Positions 1 to 8,692 of a stretch of 64,000 nucleotides of DNA are shown in pieces. The stretch's first letter is position 1, and the number at the start of each line of letters is the position of its first letter. The notes under the pieces are model-generated. The model was not told where the DNA came from and ran no database searches. It saw only the letters and a list, made by a program, of their open reading frames with translations. Where the stretch lies: positions 62,001 through 126,000 of the forward strand of contig NZ_AOLQ01000065.1 of the NCBI RefSeq assembly GCF_000337775.1, written 5' to 3'. Position numbers and translations under genes: made by a program. The DNA is from Haloarcula vallismortis ATCC 29715 (GTDB taxonomy: Archaea; Halobacteriota; Halobacteria; Halobacteriales; Haloarculaceae).

Positions 1-2230
1 CTGGTATCGGCGATGACTATCGGCATCGGGGATGATTGGGGCTGGTATCTTCGTCCTTCCGGGGGTTGCCGCGAACGCGGCCGGTCCCATCGTTGTCGTC
101 TCGTTCGTCGTCGGCGGGCTGATTGCGATGGTGAACGCGCTCTCGGTTTCGGAGCTCGGCACGGCGATGCCGAAAGCCGGCGGCGGGTACTACTACATCA
201 ACAAATCGCTCGGGCCGATGTTCGGTTCGATAGCCGGGATGGGCGACTGGATGGGGCTGGCCTTCGCCTCGGCATTCTACTGTATCGGCTTTGGCCAGTA
301 TCTCGCTGTCTTCGTCCCGTTGCCCGACGTGGCCTTCCTCAATTCCATTCAGATAGGGGCGCTCATCGCCGGGGCGATATTCGTCGGTGTCAACTACATC
401 GGTGCCAAAGAGACCGGCGGCGTCCAGACAGTCATCGTCTTCATCCTGCTCTCGCTTCTCACCGTCTTTGCCGCTGCGGGCTTCTTTTCGTTTGATTACG
501 CCACGCTCGCCGGAGAGGACGGCCTTGCCCCGTTCGGGACCGGCGCGATTCTCCCGGTAACGGCACTCGTGTTCGTCTCGTTCCTGGGCTACGCGAAGAT
601 TGCCACTGTCGCCGAGGAGCTGAAGAACCCGGGTCGAAACCTCCCAATTGCGATTATCGGCAGTGTCGGTATCGTAACCGTCATTTACGCTATCCTCGTG
701 ACGACAATGCTCGGCGTCGTCCCGTGGCCCGACCTCAGCCAGGACGCGCCGGTTGCACAGGCCGCGCAGGTCGCGTTCCCGGCATCTATCGGCCCGATAA
801 GCGGCGTGGCCGCCGGTGCTGCGGCGATAATGACTGTTGGTGCGCTGCTGGCGACGGCCTCCTCCGCGAACGCGTCGATTCTGGCCTCGGCCCGGATCAA
901 CTTCGCGATGGGCCGAGACAAGATCGTCACGAACTGGCTCAACGAAATCCACCCGAACTACGCCACGCCGTATCGCTCGATTCTGGTCACTGGCGGCCTC
1001 ATCATCGTGTTCATCGCGTTCCTCGGCCGTGATATCGAGGTACTGGCGAAGGCGGCCAGCGTCCTCCATCTCATCGTCTACGCCCTGCTGAACGTGGGGC
1101 TCATCGTCTTTCGCGAGGCCGACACGCCGGAGTACGACCCGGACTTTACCGTGCCGCTCTACCCCATCACGCCGATACTCGGCGCAGTGCTGTCGCTCGG
1201 ACTCGTCGCGTTCATGGACCGTATCGAGATCGCGCTGTCGGCCGGATTCGTGCTCGTCGCAATCGTCTGGTATTTCGTCTACGCACGCGGCAAGACCACC
1301 CAGCACGGTGTGCTCTCCGACTACATCAGCAACCGTGAGGAACAGCTCCCGGACCAGGTGGTGAACGCGGCCGACGCGGTCGCACCAAACGGCACCGGGG
1401 GACCGACCATCATGGTCGCCCTGGCGAACCCACGTACCGAGAGCGCGCTCATCACCCTCGCTGGCGCGCTGGCGAAACATAAGGGCGGCCGGGTGCTCGC
1501 GACGCACATTGTGACGGTTCCCGACCAGACGGCACTGGAGACTGCCGCCGCGAACCGGGCACAGATCGACGCCTCCTCCGAAAGCTTGCTGGACGATGCG
1601 AAGGCCGACGCGGCGGCGTTCGACGTGCCAATCGAGACGAAGACGATTCTCTCACACCGCGGCATCGAGGAAGTGTTCGACGCGGCCCAGACGAACGACG
1701 CCGACACCGTCGTGATGGGCTACGGCGGCACCCGATTCGCTGGCGGTCGCGCCGAAGGAACGCTCGACGAACTGGCACACGACTTGCCGTGTGACTTCCT
1801 CGTGCTGGACGGGCAGGATCTGGACATCAGTGACGTTCTGGTTCCGACCGCCGGCGGTCTCTCGTCGGACCTCTCGGCGGAGGTCGCCAGTGCCCTGCAG
1901 GAAACTGTCGACGCGGCCGTTTCACTGCTTCACGTTGTCGACCCCGGTGAGGATGCAAGCGGTCGCGAATTCATCCGCGAGTGGGCGACAGAACACGACC
2001 TGTCGGATGCCGACATTCACATCGAAACCGGCGATGTCGAGACCACGATAGAGCGAGTTGGTCGCGACTACAGCTTGGTCATCGTCGGTGCGACAGAGCG
2101 CGGCTTACTTTCGCGTATCGTCCGCGGCTCACTGGTGTTCGACCTGATCGAAACGCTCGATACACCAGTCCTGCTGACCGAACGGCCGTCGTCACGCTCG
2201 CTCAGGGAGCGACTGTTCGGTCGGAAGTGA
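1..2230 (+). CDS. APC-family amino acid permease with C-terminal Usp domains, 5' partial and apparently frameshifted
   Basis: Membrane amino acid/cation symporter of the APC superfamily fused to two cytoplasmic universal-stress domains, an arrangement common in haloarchaea. The motif MIGAGIFVLPG at base 32 is the conserved first transmembrane helix. About 430 residues of hydrophobic helices follow, then two Usp-like domains (roughly residues 455-600 and 603-715, counted from base 32). The upstream part of helix 1 (SAMTIGIG) is read in another frame from base 1 to 30, so the two parts join only across a frameshift in the G-run at 28-31. A start at the ATG at 32 would remove the beginning of helix 1, so I treat the gene as beginning before the window. 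Whether the shift is real or a sequence error cannot be told here. Confidence 0.85.
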
Positions 2231-2247
2231 GCCGGCGGCGGCCGATA

Positions 2248-2670
2248 TCAGGCGTGGCCCTGCTCTTTTGCCCCGTCGCGGATCTTGGTCGCTCGCTTGC
2301 GAACGCGTGAGACGTACCGTTCGATTTTCTCCGGTTTTTCACCGTAGAACGATGCGGCCCAGTGGACATCGACATCGTGCTGGGTGAGGAAGTAAGCGAC
2401 CAGCGTATCACGGCCAGCCTGTATGACTGTCGGTGGCACGCCGCGCTCGCCAGTCCCGGCCTCCTGAAAGCCGTTCACGTCGAAGTACACGTCGGCGTAC
2501 AGCGTCGCCATCTCGGGGGCATCGAACTCGATGCCCTCGTGGTCCGGGGCCTCGAATCGATACCGTGTGTCACCCTCGCCTGTCGTTCGTTCGACGATAC
2601 GTATATCGAGGATGTACTCGCGGTAGGTGGTGCTGTCCGTCGGTGCGGCAGCGGTGTCTGATTGTGGCAT
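2248..2670 (-). CDS. Conserved haloarchaeal protein of unknown function
   Basis: A 140-residue soluble acidic protein with no signal peptide or membrane segment. The N-terminus is Ser/Thr/Ala-rich; the middle has alternating charged and hydrophobic stretches (DIRIVERTTGEGDTRYRFEAP) and the C-terminus is a basic helix (RYVSRVRKRATKIRDGA). It resembles small haloarchaea-specific DUF proteins, but I do not recognise a catalytic motif. It lies downstream of the cohesin-like gene on the same strand with an 18-base gap, so it may share its transcript, and is convergent with the permease. Function unknown. Confidence 0.75.
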   Translation of the reverse strand: MPQSDTAAAPTDSTTYREYILDIRIVERTTGEGDTRYRFEAPDHEGIEFDAPEMATLYADVYFDVNGFQEAGTGERGVPPTVIQAGRDTLVAYFLTQHDVDVHWAASFYGEKPEKIERYVSRVRKRATKIRDGAKEQGHA

Positions 2671-2688
2671 AGATCGGTTGGTCTGGTG

Positions 2689-3444
2689 TTACGGTTGTCG
2701 GCTGATTTTAGCTGCGAGGGCCGCCATCACGGCGAGTGCGGCGACGGTCAACATTATCGGAAGTGACCCGTTCGCGCCGGTCGTCGGCTGCTCGCCGCCG
2801 TCGCCCGCGGCATCGCCCTCTGTGGCACCCGCGGCGCTTGCGGTGCCCGCTGACTCGGCTGCGGCCTCGCTGGCGGATGTAGACGCTTCAGCCACAGCGG
2901 CCGCTGTCTCCGTCGACGCGTCTGGCGAGACTGTAAGCGCTGTCGGCTCAGTCGCTGGCTCGACTGCGCCGCCGCCGTCGGCATCGATTTGACTCGACGT
3001 GACGGTCACCTGCGTCTCGCCGCCGCTGACGCCAGCGAGCTGGACCGTCGCGAGCCCCACGTCGCTGGCACCGGGTTGGATCTGCCCGTCGAGATCAGCC
3101 GCCTCAAGCGTGATCGTCCCGCCGTCTGAACTAATGACGGGGTCGGTCGTGAGGCCGAGGCGGTCGGGGTAGCTCGCGTTCTCGAATCGGGCGACGGCGG
3201 GGTCGCCAACTGCGAGTTCGATCTGGTAGCCGGCCAGTCCGTCCGGCGCGCCGGTGAGGACGACCGAGACAGCCGCCGTTTCACCGGCGGCGACGGGGTC
3301 GGTCTCGATGCTGATTGTCGGCGTGCTCTGCCCTGCAGAGAGCGCGGGGACCGTCCCTGCAAGGAAGACGAGCGCGACGAGCGCGAGCGGGATGCCTGTG
3401 GCACGGACGCAACCGCGTATGGAACAAGTGGTGTCGTCGGTCAT
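2689..3444 (-). CDS. Exported cohesin-domain protein with C-terminal membrane anchor
   Basis: A 251-residue exported protein. Residues 14-38 form a Sec-type signal helix (LALVALVFLAG). Residues about 41-172 form a beta-rich cohesin-like domain, recognisable by the pattern YPDRLGL, ISSDGGTITLEAADLDG, GASDVGLATVQL. Residues 173-225 are an Ala/Ser/Thr-rich spacer, and residues 228-246 a transmembrane helix followed by a short basic tail (KISRQP), which would anchor the domain outside the cell. The same cohesin-like pattern occurs in the C-terminal part of the neighbouring phosphatase (FPDALGL, GAMDISLATLDV), so the two domains are homologous. It starts 44 bases after the phosphatase stop, probably as the second gene of one operon. 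Its likely role is a surface docking or scaffold module, inferred from domains. Confidence 0.8.
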   Translation of the reverse strand: MTDDTTCSIRGCVRATGIPLALVALVFLAGTVPALSAGQSTPTISIETDPVAAGETAAVSVVLTGAPDGLAGYQIELAVGDPAVARFENASYPDRLGLTTDPVISSDGGTITLEAADLDGQIQPGASDVGLATVQLAGVSGGETQVTVTSSQIDADGGGAVEPATEPTALTVSPDASTETAAAVAEASTSASEAAAESAGTASAAGATEGDAAGDGGEQPTTGANGSLPIMLTVAALAVMAALAAKISRQP

Positions 3445-3488
3445 TGTGTTGCTGTATCGAAAGATGGGAGGAGTCTCGGTCGCGGTCG

Positions 3489-6167
3489 TCAGTTGACCTC
3501 TTCGTAGAGTGCCGTCACGTCCGCGAAGTCGATCTTGCCGTTCTCGTTGAAGTCGTACGCGCCGGTGTTCAGCTGGACGCTGTCGGAGTCCATGTTCGAG
3601 AACAGTACCTGCACGTCCTCGTAGTCGAGGCGGCCGTTGCCGTTGAGATCCTCGAAGTGGCCGTCGCCATCAGGGTCAGTCGGCGCGGCGTCGCCGACGA
3701 CCGTCTGCGGGCCGCCAACGACGATGCCGTTTCGAGTTTCTGCCTCGATGGTGTTTCCGGCCTCGTCGTCCATTTGTTCGATGGAGACGCGCAGGTCGGT
3801 TGTACCACCGCCGTTGGCTCGGACATCGAGCGTTGCGAGTGAGATGTCCATCGCGCCGGACTGCACGTTGGTGTCGACATCGGCAACACGGATTGTCGCC
3901 GACGAGCCGTCGTCGCTGATAGAACTCTCAGTGAGTCCGAGCGCGTCCGGGAATGAGACGCCGGTGATAGACGCGATTTCGGGATTCGAGACGCTGACGG
4001 TGAGCCGAGCGCCTGAAAAGCCAGCGGGAAGCGACGAGGCAGTCAGTTGGACACGTCCCGTCGATCCACTGCCGACCGCGGCGGAGTTAGCGCTGACGAC
4101 GACGTCGGGCTGGTAGACGTAGAGCCCGTCGTTCGGGTACGAGCGCGCGGGACCGCCGAAGCCGTCCTCACAGCAGAGGACGCGACCGTCACGCATCGTG
4201 TAGACGTTGTCGACGTTTCGAAGCGCATCGTCGGCGTCCTCCGGCGAGTCGGTGAAGTCGGGGCCAGTGATGACCGGTTCGAGCGTCGAGACGTTGTAGT
4301 CCGATTCCAGCACCCCGCGGTAGACGACGCCGCCGTCGACGCGGTCCATCTGGATGTCGCCCTCGTCGTCCGCGAGCGCATCGTTGAACTCAGAGATGCC
4401 GAAGTAAATGAAATCACCGGGCTGGGAGTTATCGACACTGTCGACGCCTTCGGCCTTGTTGAACTCGATAGACGCGCCAATCTCTTTGGCGGCTGCACGG
4501 GTCTCAAGGAATGGGACGCGACGGAGTTCCTCGTCGACGCCGTTGGGGCCGTTAGCTTCGTACTGCTCGGCCCACTCGACGATTTCCTCGTTCGTGATGT
4601 AACTCTGATTGCCGCTTGCGCTCTGGAGGACTGTGAGGTCGGCTTCTCTGACCGCGTCGGACACCGAGACATCCGTCCCGATTTCGTCTACACTGTATTC
4701 GGTGTGCTCCGTGATGTAGTCGGCCTGCGTGACGTCGTCGTACTCCGCGATCCACTCGGCAGCCTCGCCGTTCGTGGCGTGACCGAGCTCTATCCATTCG
4801 ATTTCCAGCGGAGTCTGTGCGGGAGAGTTACGCTGACCGGCTTCGGCGACGTTGGCCGCGTCGTTGGTAATCTTTGGCGCGTACAGCGTGCCTGCGATGT
4901 CGTCGGTGTTGTCGTACTCCGGAATTGGCTCGTCGGCGACGAACTTGTAGATGCCCTTGCTATCGCCGTCAGAACAGCCGTAGACAGTCCGCTGGTCGCC
5001 CTGGATATCGGGTGCTTCCCAGGCGGCCCGACCCATGACGTAGTACTTCACCGGACTCGGCGTCTCGGCAGCCGGTTCCCGGATGTCGACGAAGTACCCG
5101 TAGCGGTACGGGTTCGGGTAGACGTCATCGATTAGCGTCATATCGTTCCCGTCCTCAGTCTGGTCGACCGTGTCCGCACCGAGGTAGTACGCCGCCTTCT
5201 CGACGCCGGCCTGAGACCAGTAGCCCTGGATAGTGAACTCTTCCTCAATGTCACCGGCCTCAACGTAGTCACCGAGTGCCGCCCCGATTTCCGACGGGTT
5301 CGGACGGTTCCAGAACTGACAGCCACCGATTTTTCCGACACCGGTGCCGGACTCCACGATGTCGCCCACTGTGTACGTGTATGAGACGCGCGGGTGGCTG
5401 TAGTTCTCCTCGGCGGAAATCATCGTCTCCCACGGGCTGAGGTCACCGTAACAGTTGACCCACGTCCCGCCGATATCGCGGAACGGCTCAGTGTTGACGA
5501 CGTTGAGCGTCATGTCCGAACCGACATCAGCACTCCACTCACCGCTTTCATCCTGGCTTATCGGGACCCGCGAGATGCAACCAGGGTAGTTCTCCCAGTT
5601 TGTGAACAGATATCCTTCGGTTCCCTCGTCGTCTGTTGCGACGAACTGGTTGCAGTCCGGATTTTGCCCATAGCCACCACTGCTTCCATTGAGCGCAGTA
5701 AGGTCGACGCCGTCGGGTGTCTGCGGGACACCAAGGCGCTCCTCGCCGCCCTGAATCTCTTCGCGGCCCTGAATAAGGACCTCGTAGTCACCGGCCGCGG
5801 ACCGGACCTGACGCTGTTTTTCCTCGGTGTCCGGAACCCCCACCTCCGGGAAATCGTCGTTGCTCCCGTCGAACTCGAACTGGAAACCGCTGAAATAGCC
5901 CACCGCGGCCCGTCCGAACGGTTCGGGATTCTCCCCTTCCGGGTGCTGGAGGCTATACAGCAGCGACCCGTCCTCGAAGACGAACGGCCCGGTCACCTCC
6001 GCGCCGAACGCCGTCGTCGAGAAGCGTTTGAGACTCCCGGCGACGCTGGGCGCGCCCGGTGTGTCCGATTCGTTGACCTCTTCCCCGCTTGCCACGCCGA
6101 TGACGCTGGCCCCAAGCGCAGCAGCCACCGACTGTGAAAGCACCTGCCGTCGAGTGAAATCGACCAT
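3489..6167 (-). CDS. Tat-exported PhoX-like phosphatase with cohesin-like and dockerin-like modules
   Basis: An 892-residue exported protein. The N-terminus has a twin-arginine signal (TRRQVLSQSVAAALGA). Residues about 45-680 match the PhoX/DUF839 family of calcium-dependent alkaline phosphatases; the family motif SPWETMISAEEN is present, with several Cys-containing loops. Residues about 689-818 are a cohesin-like domain. Residues 831-892 hold two EF-hand-like dockerin repeats, DLNGNGRLDYED and DFNENGKIDFAD, each with the Asp/Asn spacing of a calcium loop. PhoX enzymes are usually 600-700 residues, so the extra 200 residues are an added module. It is followed by the anchored cohesin-like gene. 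A likely role is release of phosphate from organic phosphate outside the cell; the attachment role of the modules is inferred. Confidence 0.88.
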   Translation of the reverse strand: MVDFTRRQVLSQSVAAALGASVIGVASGEEVNESDTPGAPSVAGSLKRFSTTAFGAEVTGPFVFEDGSLLYSLQHPEGENPEPFGRAAVGYFSGFQFEFDGSNDDFPEVGVPDTEEKQRQVRSAAGDYEVLIQGREEIQGGEERLGVPQTPDGVDLTALNGSSGGYGQNPDCNQFVATDDEGTEGYLFTNWENYPGCISRVPISQDESGEWSADVGSDMTLNVVNTEPFRDIGGTWVNCYGDLSPWETMISAEENYSHPRVSYTYTVGDIVESGTGVGKIGGCQFWNRPNPSEIGAALGDYVEAGDIEEEFTIQGYWSQAGVEKAAYYLGADTVDQTEDGNDMTLIDDVYPNPYRYGYFVDIREPAAETPSPVKYYVMGRAAWEAPDIQGDQRTVYGCSDGDSKGIYKFVADEPIPEYDNTDDIAGTLYAPKITNDAANVAEAGQRNSPAQTPLEIEWIELGHATNGEAAEWIAEYDDVTQADYITEHTEYSVDEIGTDVSVSDAVREADLTVLQSASGNQSYITNEEIVEWAEQYEANGPNGVDEELRRVPFLETRAAAKEIGASIEFNKAEGVDSVDNSQPGDFIYFGISEFNDALADDEGDIQMDRVDGGVVYRGVLESDYNVSTLEPVITGPDFTDSPEDADDALRNVDNVYTMRDGRVLCCEDGFGGPARSYPNDGLYVYQPDVVVSANSAAVGSGSTGRVQLTASSLPAGFSGARLTVSVSNPEIASITGVSFPDALGLTESSISDDGSSATIRVADVDTNVQSGAMDISLATLDVRANGGGTTDLRVSIEQMDDEAGNTIEAETRNGIVVGGPQTVVGDAAPTDPDGDGHFEDLNGNGRLDYEDVQVLFSNMDSDSVQLNTGAYDFNENGKIDFADVTALYEEVN

Positions 6168-6200
6168 GCGAGTGAGGGCTGGCAGTGATTATTAAAGGAA

Positions 6201-6219
6201 GTTTATAATACTTATATGA
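6201..6219 (-). promoter_or_regulatory. Candidate TATA region of the PhoX-cohesin operon
   Basis: Read on the minus strand this stretch gives CATATAAGTATTATAAAC, with TTATAAAC centred about 37 bases before the start codon. It is the most AT-rich part of the 284-base gap between 6168 and 6451. A short inverted repeat, GTGTC-N5-GACAC, lies further upstream at 6242-6256 and could be an operator. I see no gene in the gap. Confidence 0.5.
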
Positions 6220-6451
6220 CGGTTACCGGAACGGTTTCGTGGTGTCTGTTCGACACATACCGCTACGCTGGTGGACATATCACAAATACTGCTATTTTTA
6301 CGGGACACGTACTGGATGGCTCCGATGACAGTCTCTCACGAGTCGATTCGTCATCACCTACATACCAGTAGCCGAATCGGATAGTCGACGCAATGCATTC
6401 CGTCACGCTGTCAGGTCACAAATCACACGGACAGCCGCCGTCGCCCGGTGG

Positions 6452-6739
6452 CTACATCCCCATGTCGGCAGCCGGCTCTGGGACCGGAAGCGCGTTTGGA
6501 GACACACCGAGCAGTTCCGCCGCGTGGTCGAGTGCCATGTCGAAGCCGTAGTACCGCTCCAGTTCGTCGCCGTCGGCGGTCGGCCGAACCTTCAGCATCG
6601 CGTACCCCTCGATGTTCTGTGCGACCGCGGCGCTCCCGCCATCGCTCTCAAAGATCAGTAGCCGTTCCTCGTCCGTCTCTCGATATGTGGCCGTGATCCC
6701 GTCGGCCGACGCCTCGACGGGGAGTTCGGAATCGGTCAT
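6452..6739 (-). CDS. Small conserved haloarchaeal protein of unknown function
   Basis: A 95-residue protein starting at the ATG at 6739 (MTDSELPVEASADG). The reading frame stays open further upstream, but that extension is antisense to the PadR-like gene at 6827 and has the composition of a shadow, so I exclude it. The protein is acidic with no membrane segment; it has a compact alpha/beta pattern (ADGITATYRETDEERLLIF, EGYAMLKVRP) and an acidic helix (DMALDHAAELLGV). It diverges from the PadR-like gene with an 87-base gap. Function unknown. Confidence 0.75.
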   Translation of the reverse strand: MTDSELPVEASADGITATYRETDEERLLIFESDGGSAAVAQNIEGYAMLKVRPTADGDELERYYGFDMALDHAAELLGVSPNALPVPEPAADMGM

Positions 6740-6826
6740 CGGCGGTTCTAGGGACCGGGGGTATGCGAACTTGGCGGTCCGCTCGGAACCGCAAACGCGA
6801 AACCGGGCGGCTGTGACCGGACACCT

Positions 6827-7117
6827 ATGGCCAAGTGGCTCCAGAGCGGCCGCCGGCGCGATATGTGTGTCCTGCTGGCCGCCGCCGAGGACGGTGAACT
6901 CTCCGGCCAGCGGCTGAAGACGCGGCTCGAACGCCGCTATGACACGCGAATCGAACCGAAGAGCTTCTACGGCGCGCTCGACGCGCTGGAATCGGCCGGG
7001 TTTGTCTCCCACCGCGAAGACGGTATCGCTGACAAGTACTCGCTGACAGACGCCGGCGAGCAACGGCTTCGGGACCAGTTCGAGTGGATGCGCGAGGCGC
7101 TCGGCGAGGAGGACTAA
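6827..7117 (+). CDS. PadR-like winged-helix transcriptional regulator
   Basis: A 96-residue DNA-binding protein. The fold pattern of a PadR-type winged helix is clear: helix 1 (DMCVLLAAAEDGEL), helix 2 (SGQRLKTRLERRY), recognition helix (EPKSFYGALDALESAGFV) and wing (SHREDGIADKYSLTDAGEQRL). There is no effector domain beyond a short C-terminal helix, as in the smaller PadR group. It may control its divergent neighbour at 6452-6739, or itself; this is inferred from position only. Confidence 0.82.
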   Translation: MAKWLQSGRRRDMCVLLAAAEDGELSGQRLKTRLERRYDTRIEPKSFYGALDALESAGFVSHREDGIADKYSLTDAGEQRLRDQFEWMREALGEED

Positions 7118-7187
7118 ACCGAGAGTGGCGACGCCACTGCCAAGCGGTGACCCCATCTTTTTACTGGATGCCTATACAGAATAAAAT

Positions 7188-7442
7188 ATGTCCCTGTCTC
7201 GGTCACTCCTCTTGGCAGGCCTTGACGCCCTCCCGTTCGCAGCCCTCGCCAGCGTCGCGACGTTCGTCTTCGCACAGGCGGCCAAGCAGCCATCGACACT
7301 CGTCGGAATGCTCGCCGGGACCGTCGGCGTGGCGGTACTTCTGGCGCTGGGGACCATCAGCGCGAACCGCTACCGGGCGGACGGCAAACCGTTCTACTTC
7401 ACGCGCGCGGTCGTCGTCGAAGGGCTGCTTTCGCTCCCTTAG
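7188..7442 (+). CDS. Small membrane protein, two predicted helices
   Basis: An 84-residue protein with two hydrophobic helices (about residues 7-29 and 39-58) and a basic loop after the second (ANRYRADGKPFYFTR). It has no catalytic motif and I do not recognise the family. Its TAG stop at 7440-7442 overlaps the convergent TAA stop of the acyl-CoA dehydrogenase gene (7439-7441), so the two transcripts must run into each other. Confidence 0.7.
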   Translation: MSLSRSLLLAGLDALPFAALASVATFVFAQAAKQPSTLVGMLAGTVGVAVLLALGTISANRYRADGKPFYFTRAVVVEGLLSLP

Positions 7443-8587
7443 TCGAGCAGTTCGCTCGCGATAGTGTTGCGCAGCACTTCGCTGGTCCCCTCGTAGATCT
7501 CGTTGAGTTTGGCGTCGCGGTAGAACCGCTCGGCCGGGAAGTCCTTCGTGTAGCCGTAGCCGCCATGAACCTGAATGCCCTCGTTCGCCACTTCGCGAGA
7601 CACCTCTGAGGCGTACAGTTTGGCCTGTGCGGCCTCCTTGACGAAGGACTCACCGGCCATCTTCTTATCCGCGGCCTGGTGCATCAGCAGGCGGGCAGCC
7701 TGGGTCTTTGTGTCCATGTCGGCGAGTTTGTGCTGGATGGCCTGGAAGTCGCTGATTGGCTGGTCGAACTGCTCGCGGTCCTGCGCGTATTGCAGCGCCT
7801 CGTCCAGTGCGGCCTGAGCGATGCCGACGCCGCGGGCCGCGATGGTGATGCGCCCGCCGTTGAGCGTTTTGAGCGCGTGGACGAACCCGCGGCCTTCCTC
7901 GCCGAGCATACGGTCGGCGGGGATTCGCATGTCGTCGAACCGCAGTTCGGCGGTCGGACAGCCCTTGTCGCCGAGTTTGTGCTCGGTCCCTTCGACGATG
8001 AAGCCGTCGTCTTCCTCGGGGCGGACGATAAACGACGAGATGCCCTTGTTGCCGGCCTCGGGGTCGGTCTTGGCGAACAGGACAACGGTGTCGGCGACAG
8101 ACCCGTTTGAAATCCAGAGCTTGCCGCCGTTGACCAGATAGGCGTCACCGCCGTCGACCGGTTCGGCAGTAGTGTCCATCGACGGCACGTCACTGCCCGC
8201 ACCCGCTTCAGAGAGGGCGAACGCGCCGATTTCCTCGCCCGCTGCCAGCGGCGTGAGATAGGTCTCTTTCTGAGCCTCGTTCCCGAACTCGTAGATCATG
8301 TTGCAGGCCAGCGAGATGTGTGCGGCGACGATTGTGCCGAGCCCGCCGCTCCCACGCGAAATCTCTTCGAGGGCCATGGCGTAGCTGTGGTAGTCCAGTT
8401 CAGCCCCGCCGTACGTCTCCGGAATCGGCATCCCCATCAGGCCGAGGTCGGCCATCTCGTCGACGAGATCCCACGGGAACTCATCGGTTTCGTCGATCTC
8501 CGCCGCCCGTGGCTTGACTTCCTCGTCGACGAAGTCCGCGACCATGTCCTGTATCTGGCGTTGTTCCTGTGTGGGGCTAAAGTCCAT
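7439..8587 (-). CDS. Acyl-CoA dehydrogenase
   Basis: A 382-residue FAD enzyme that oxidises acyl-CoA to 2-enoyl-CoA, passing electrons to an electron-transfer flavoprotein. Length and domain order (alpha helical, beta, alpha helical) are typical. Diagnostic stretches include GAFALSEAGAGSDVPSM at the FAD/substrate region, LNGGRITIAARGVGIAQ, and GGYGYTKDFPAERFYRDAK followed by IYEGTSEVLRN, whose Glu is the usual catalytic base of short/medium-chain enzymes. The gene for a 3-hydroxyacyl-CoA dehydrogenase lies just upstream on the same strand, which fits a fatty or branched acyl-CoA breakdown group. Exact chain-length specificity cannot be read. Confidence 0.93.
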   Translation of the reverse strand: MDFSPTQEQRQIQDMVADFVDEEVKPRAAEIDETDEFPWDLVDEMADLGLMGMPIPETYGGAELDYHSYAMALEEISRGSGGLGTIVAAHISLACNMIYEFGNEAQKETYLTPLAAGEEIGAFALSEAGAGSDVPSMDTTAEPVDGGDAYLVNGGKLWISNGSVADTVVLFAKTDPEAGNKGISSFIVRPEEDDGFIVEGTEHKLGDKGCPTAELRFDDMRIPADRMLGEEGRGFVHALKTLNGGRITIAARGVGIAQAALDEALQYAQDREQFDQPISDFQAIQHKLADMDTKTQAARLLMHQAADKKMAGESFVKEAAQAKLYASEVSREVANEGIQVHGGYGYTKDFPAERFYRDAKLNEIYEGTSEVLRNTIASELLD

Positions 8588-8692
8588 GAAAGATTGTAAC
8601 GCTGGTTGGGTCTTTACTGTTGGCCAACGCGCGGCCCGTTGCCGGGTATCGTACTCAGTCCGCTACGGTCGGCATTTGCCACCGGGGACCTG

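Noticed and set aside
17-1507. Long minus-strand frame of 496 codons over the APC permease
   Set aside because: It is antisense to a clear permease, with Arg/Asp-rich composition typical of GC-rich shadows and no family pattern.
4047-5135. Plus-strand frame of 362 codons over the PhoX gene
   Set aside because: Val/Asp/Arg-rich composition and no recognisable domain; shadow of the phosphatase.
7439-7442. Overlapping stops of convergent genes as a possible antisense control point
   Set aside because: Seen in the sequence, but such overlaps are common in compact genomes and there is no further sign of regulation.
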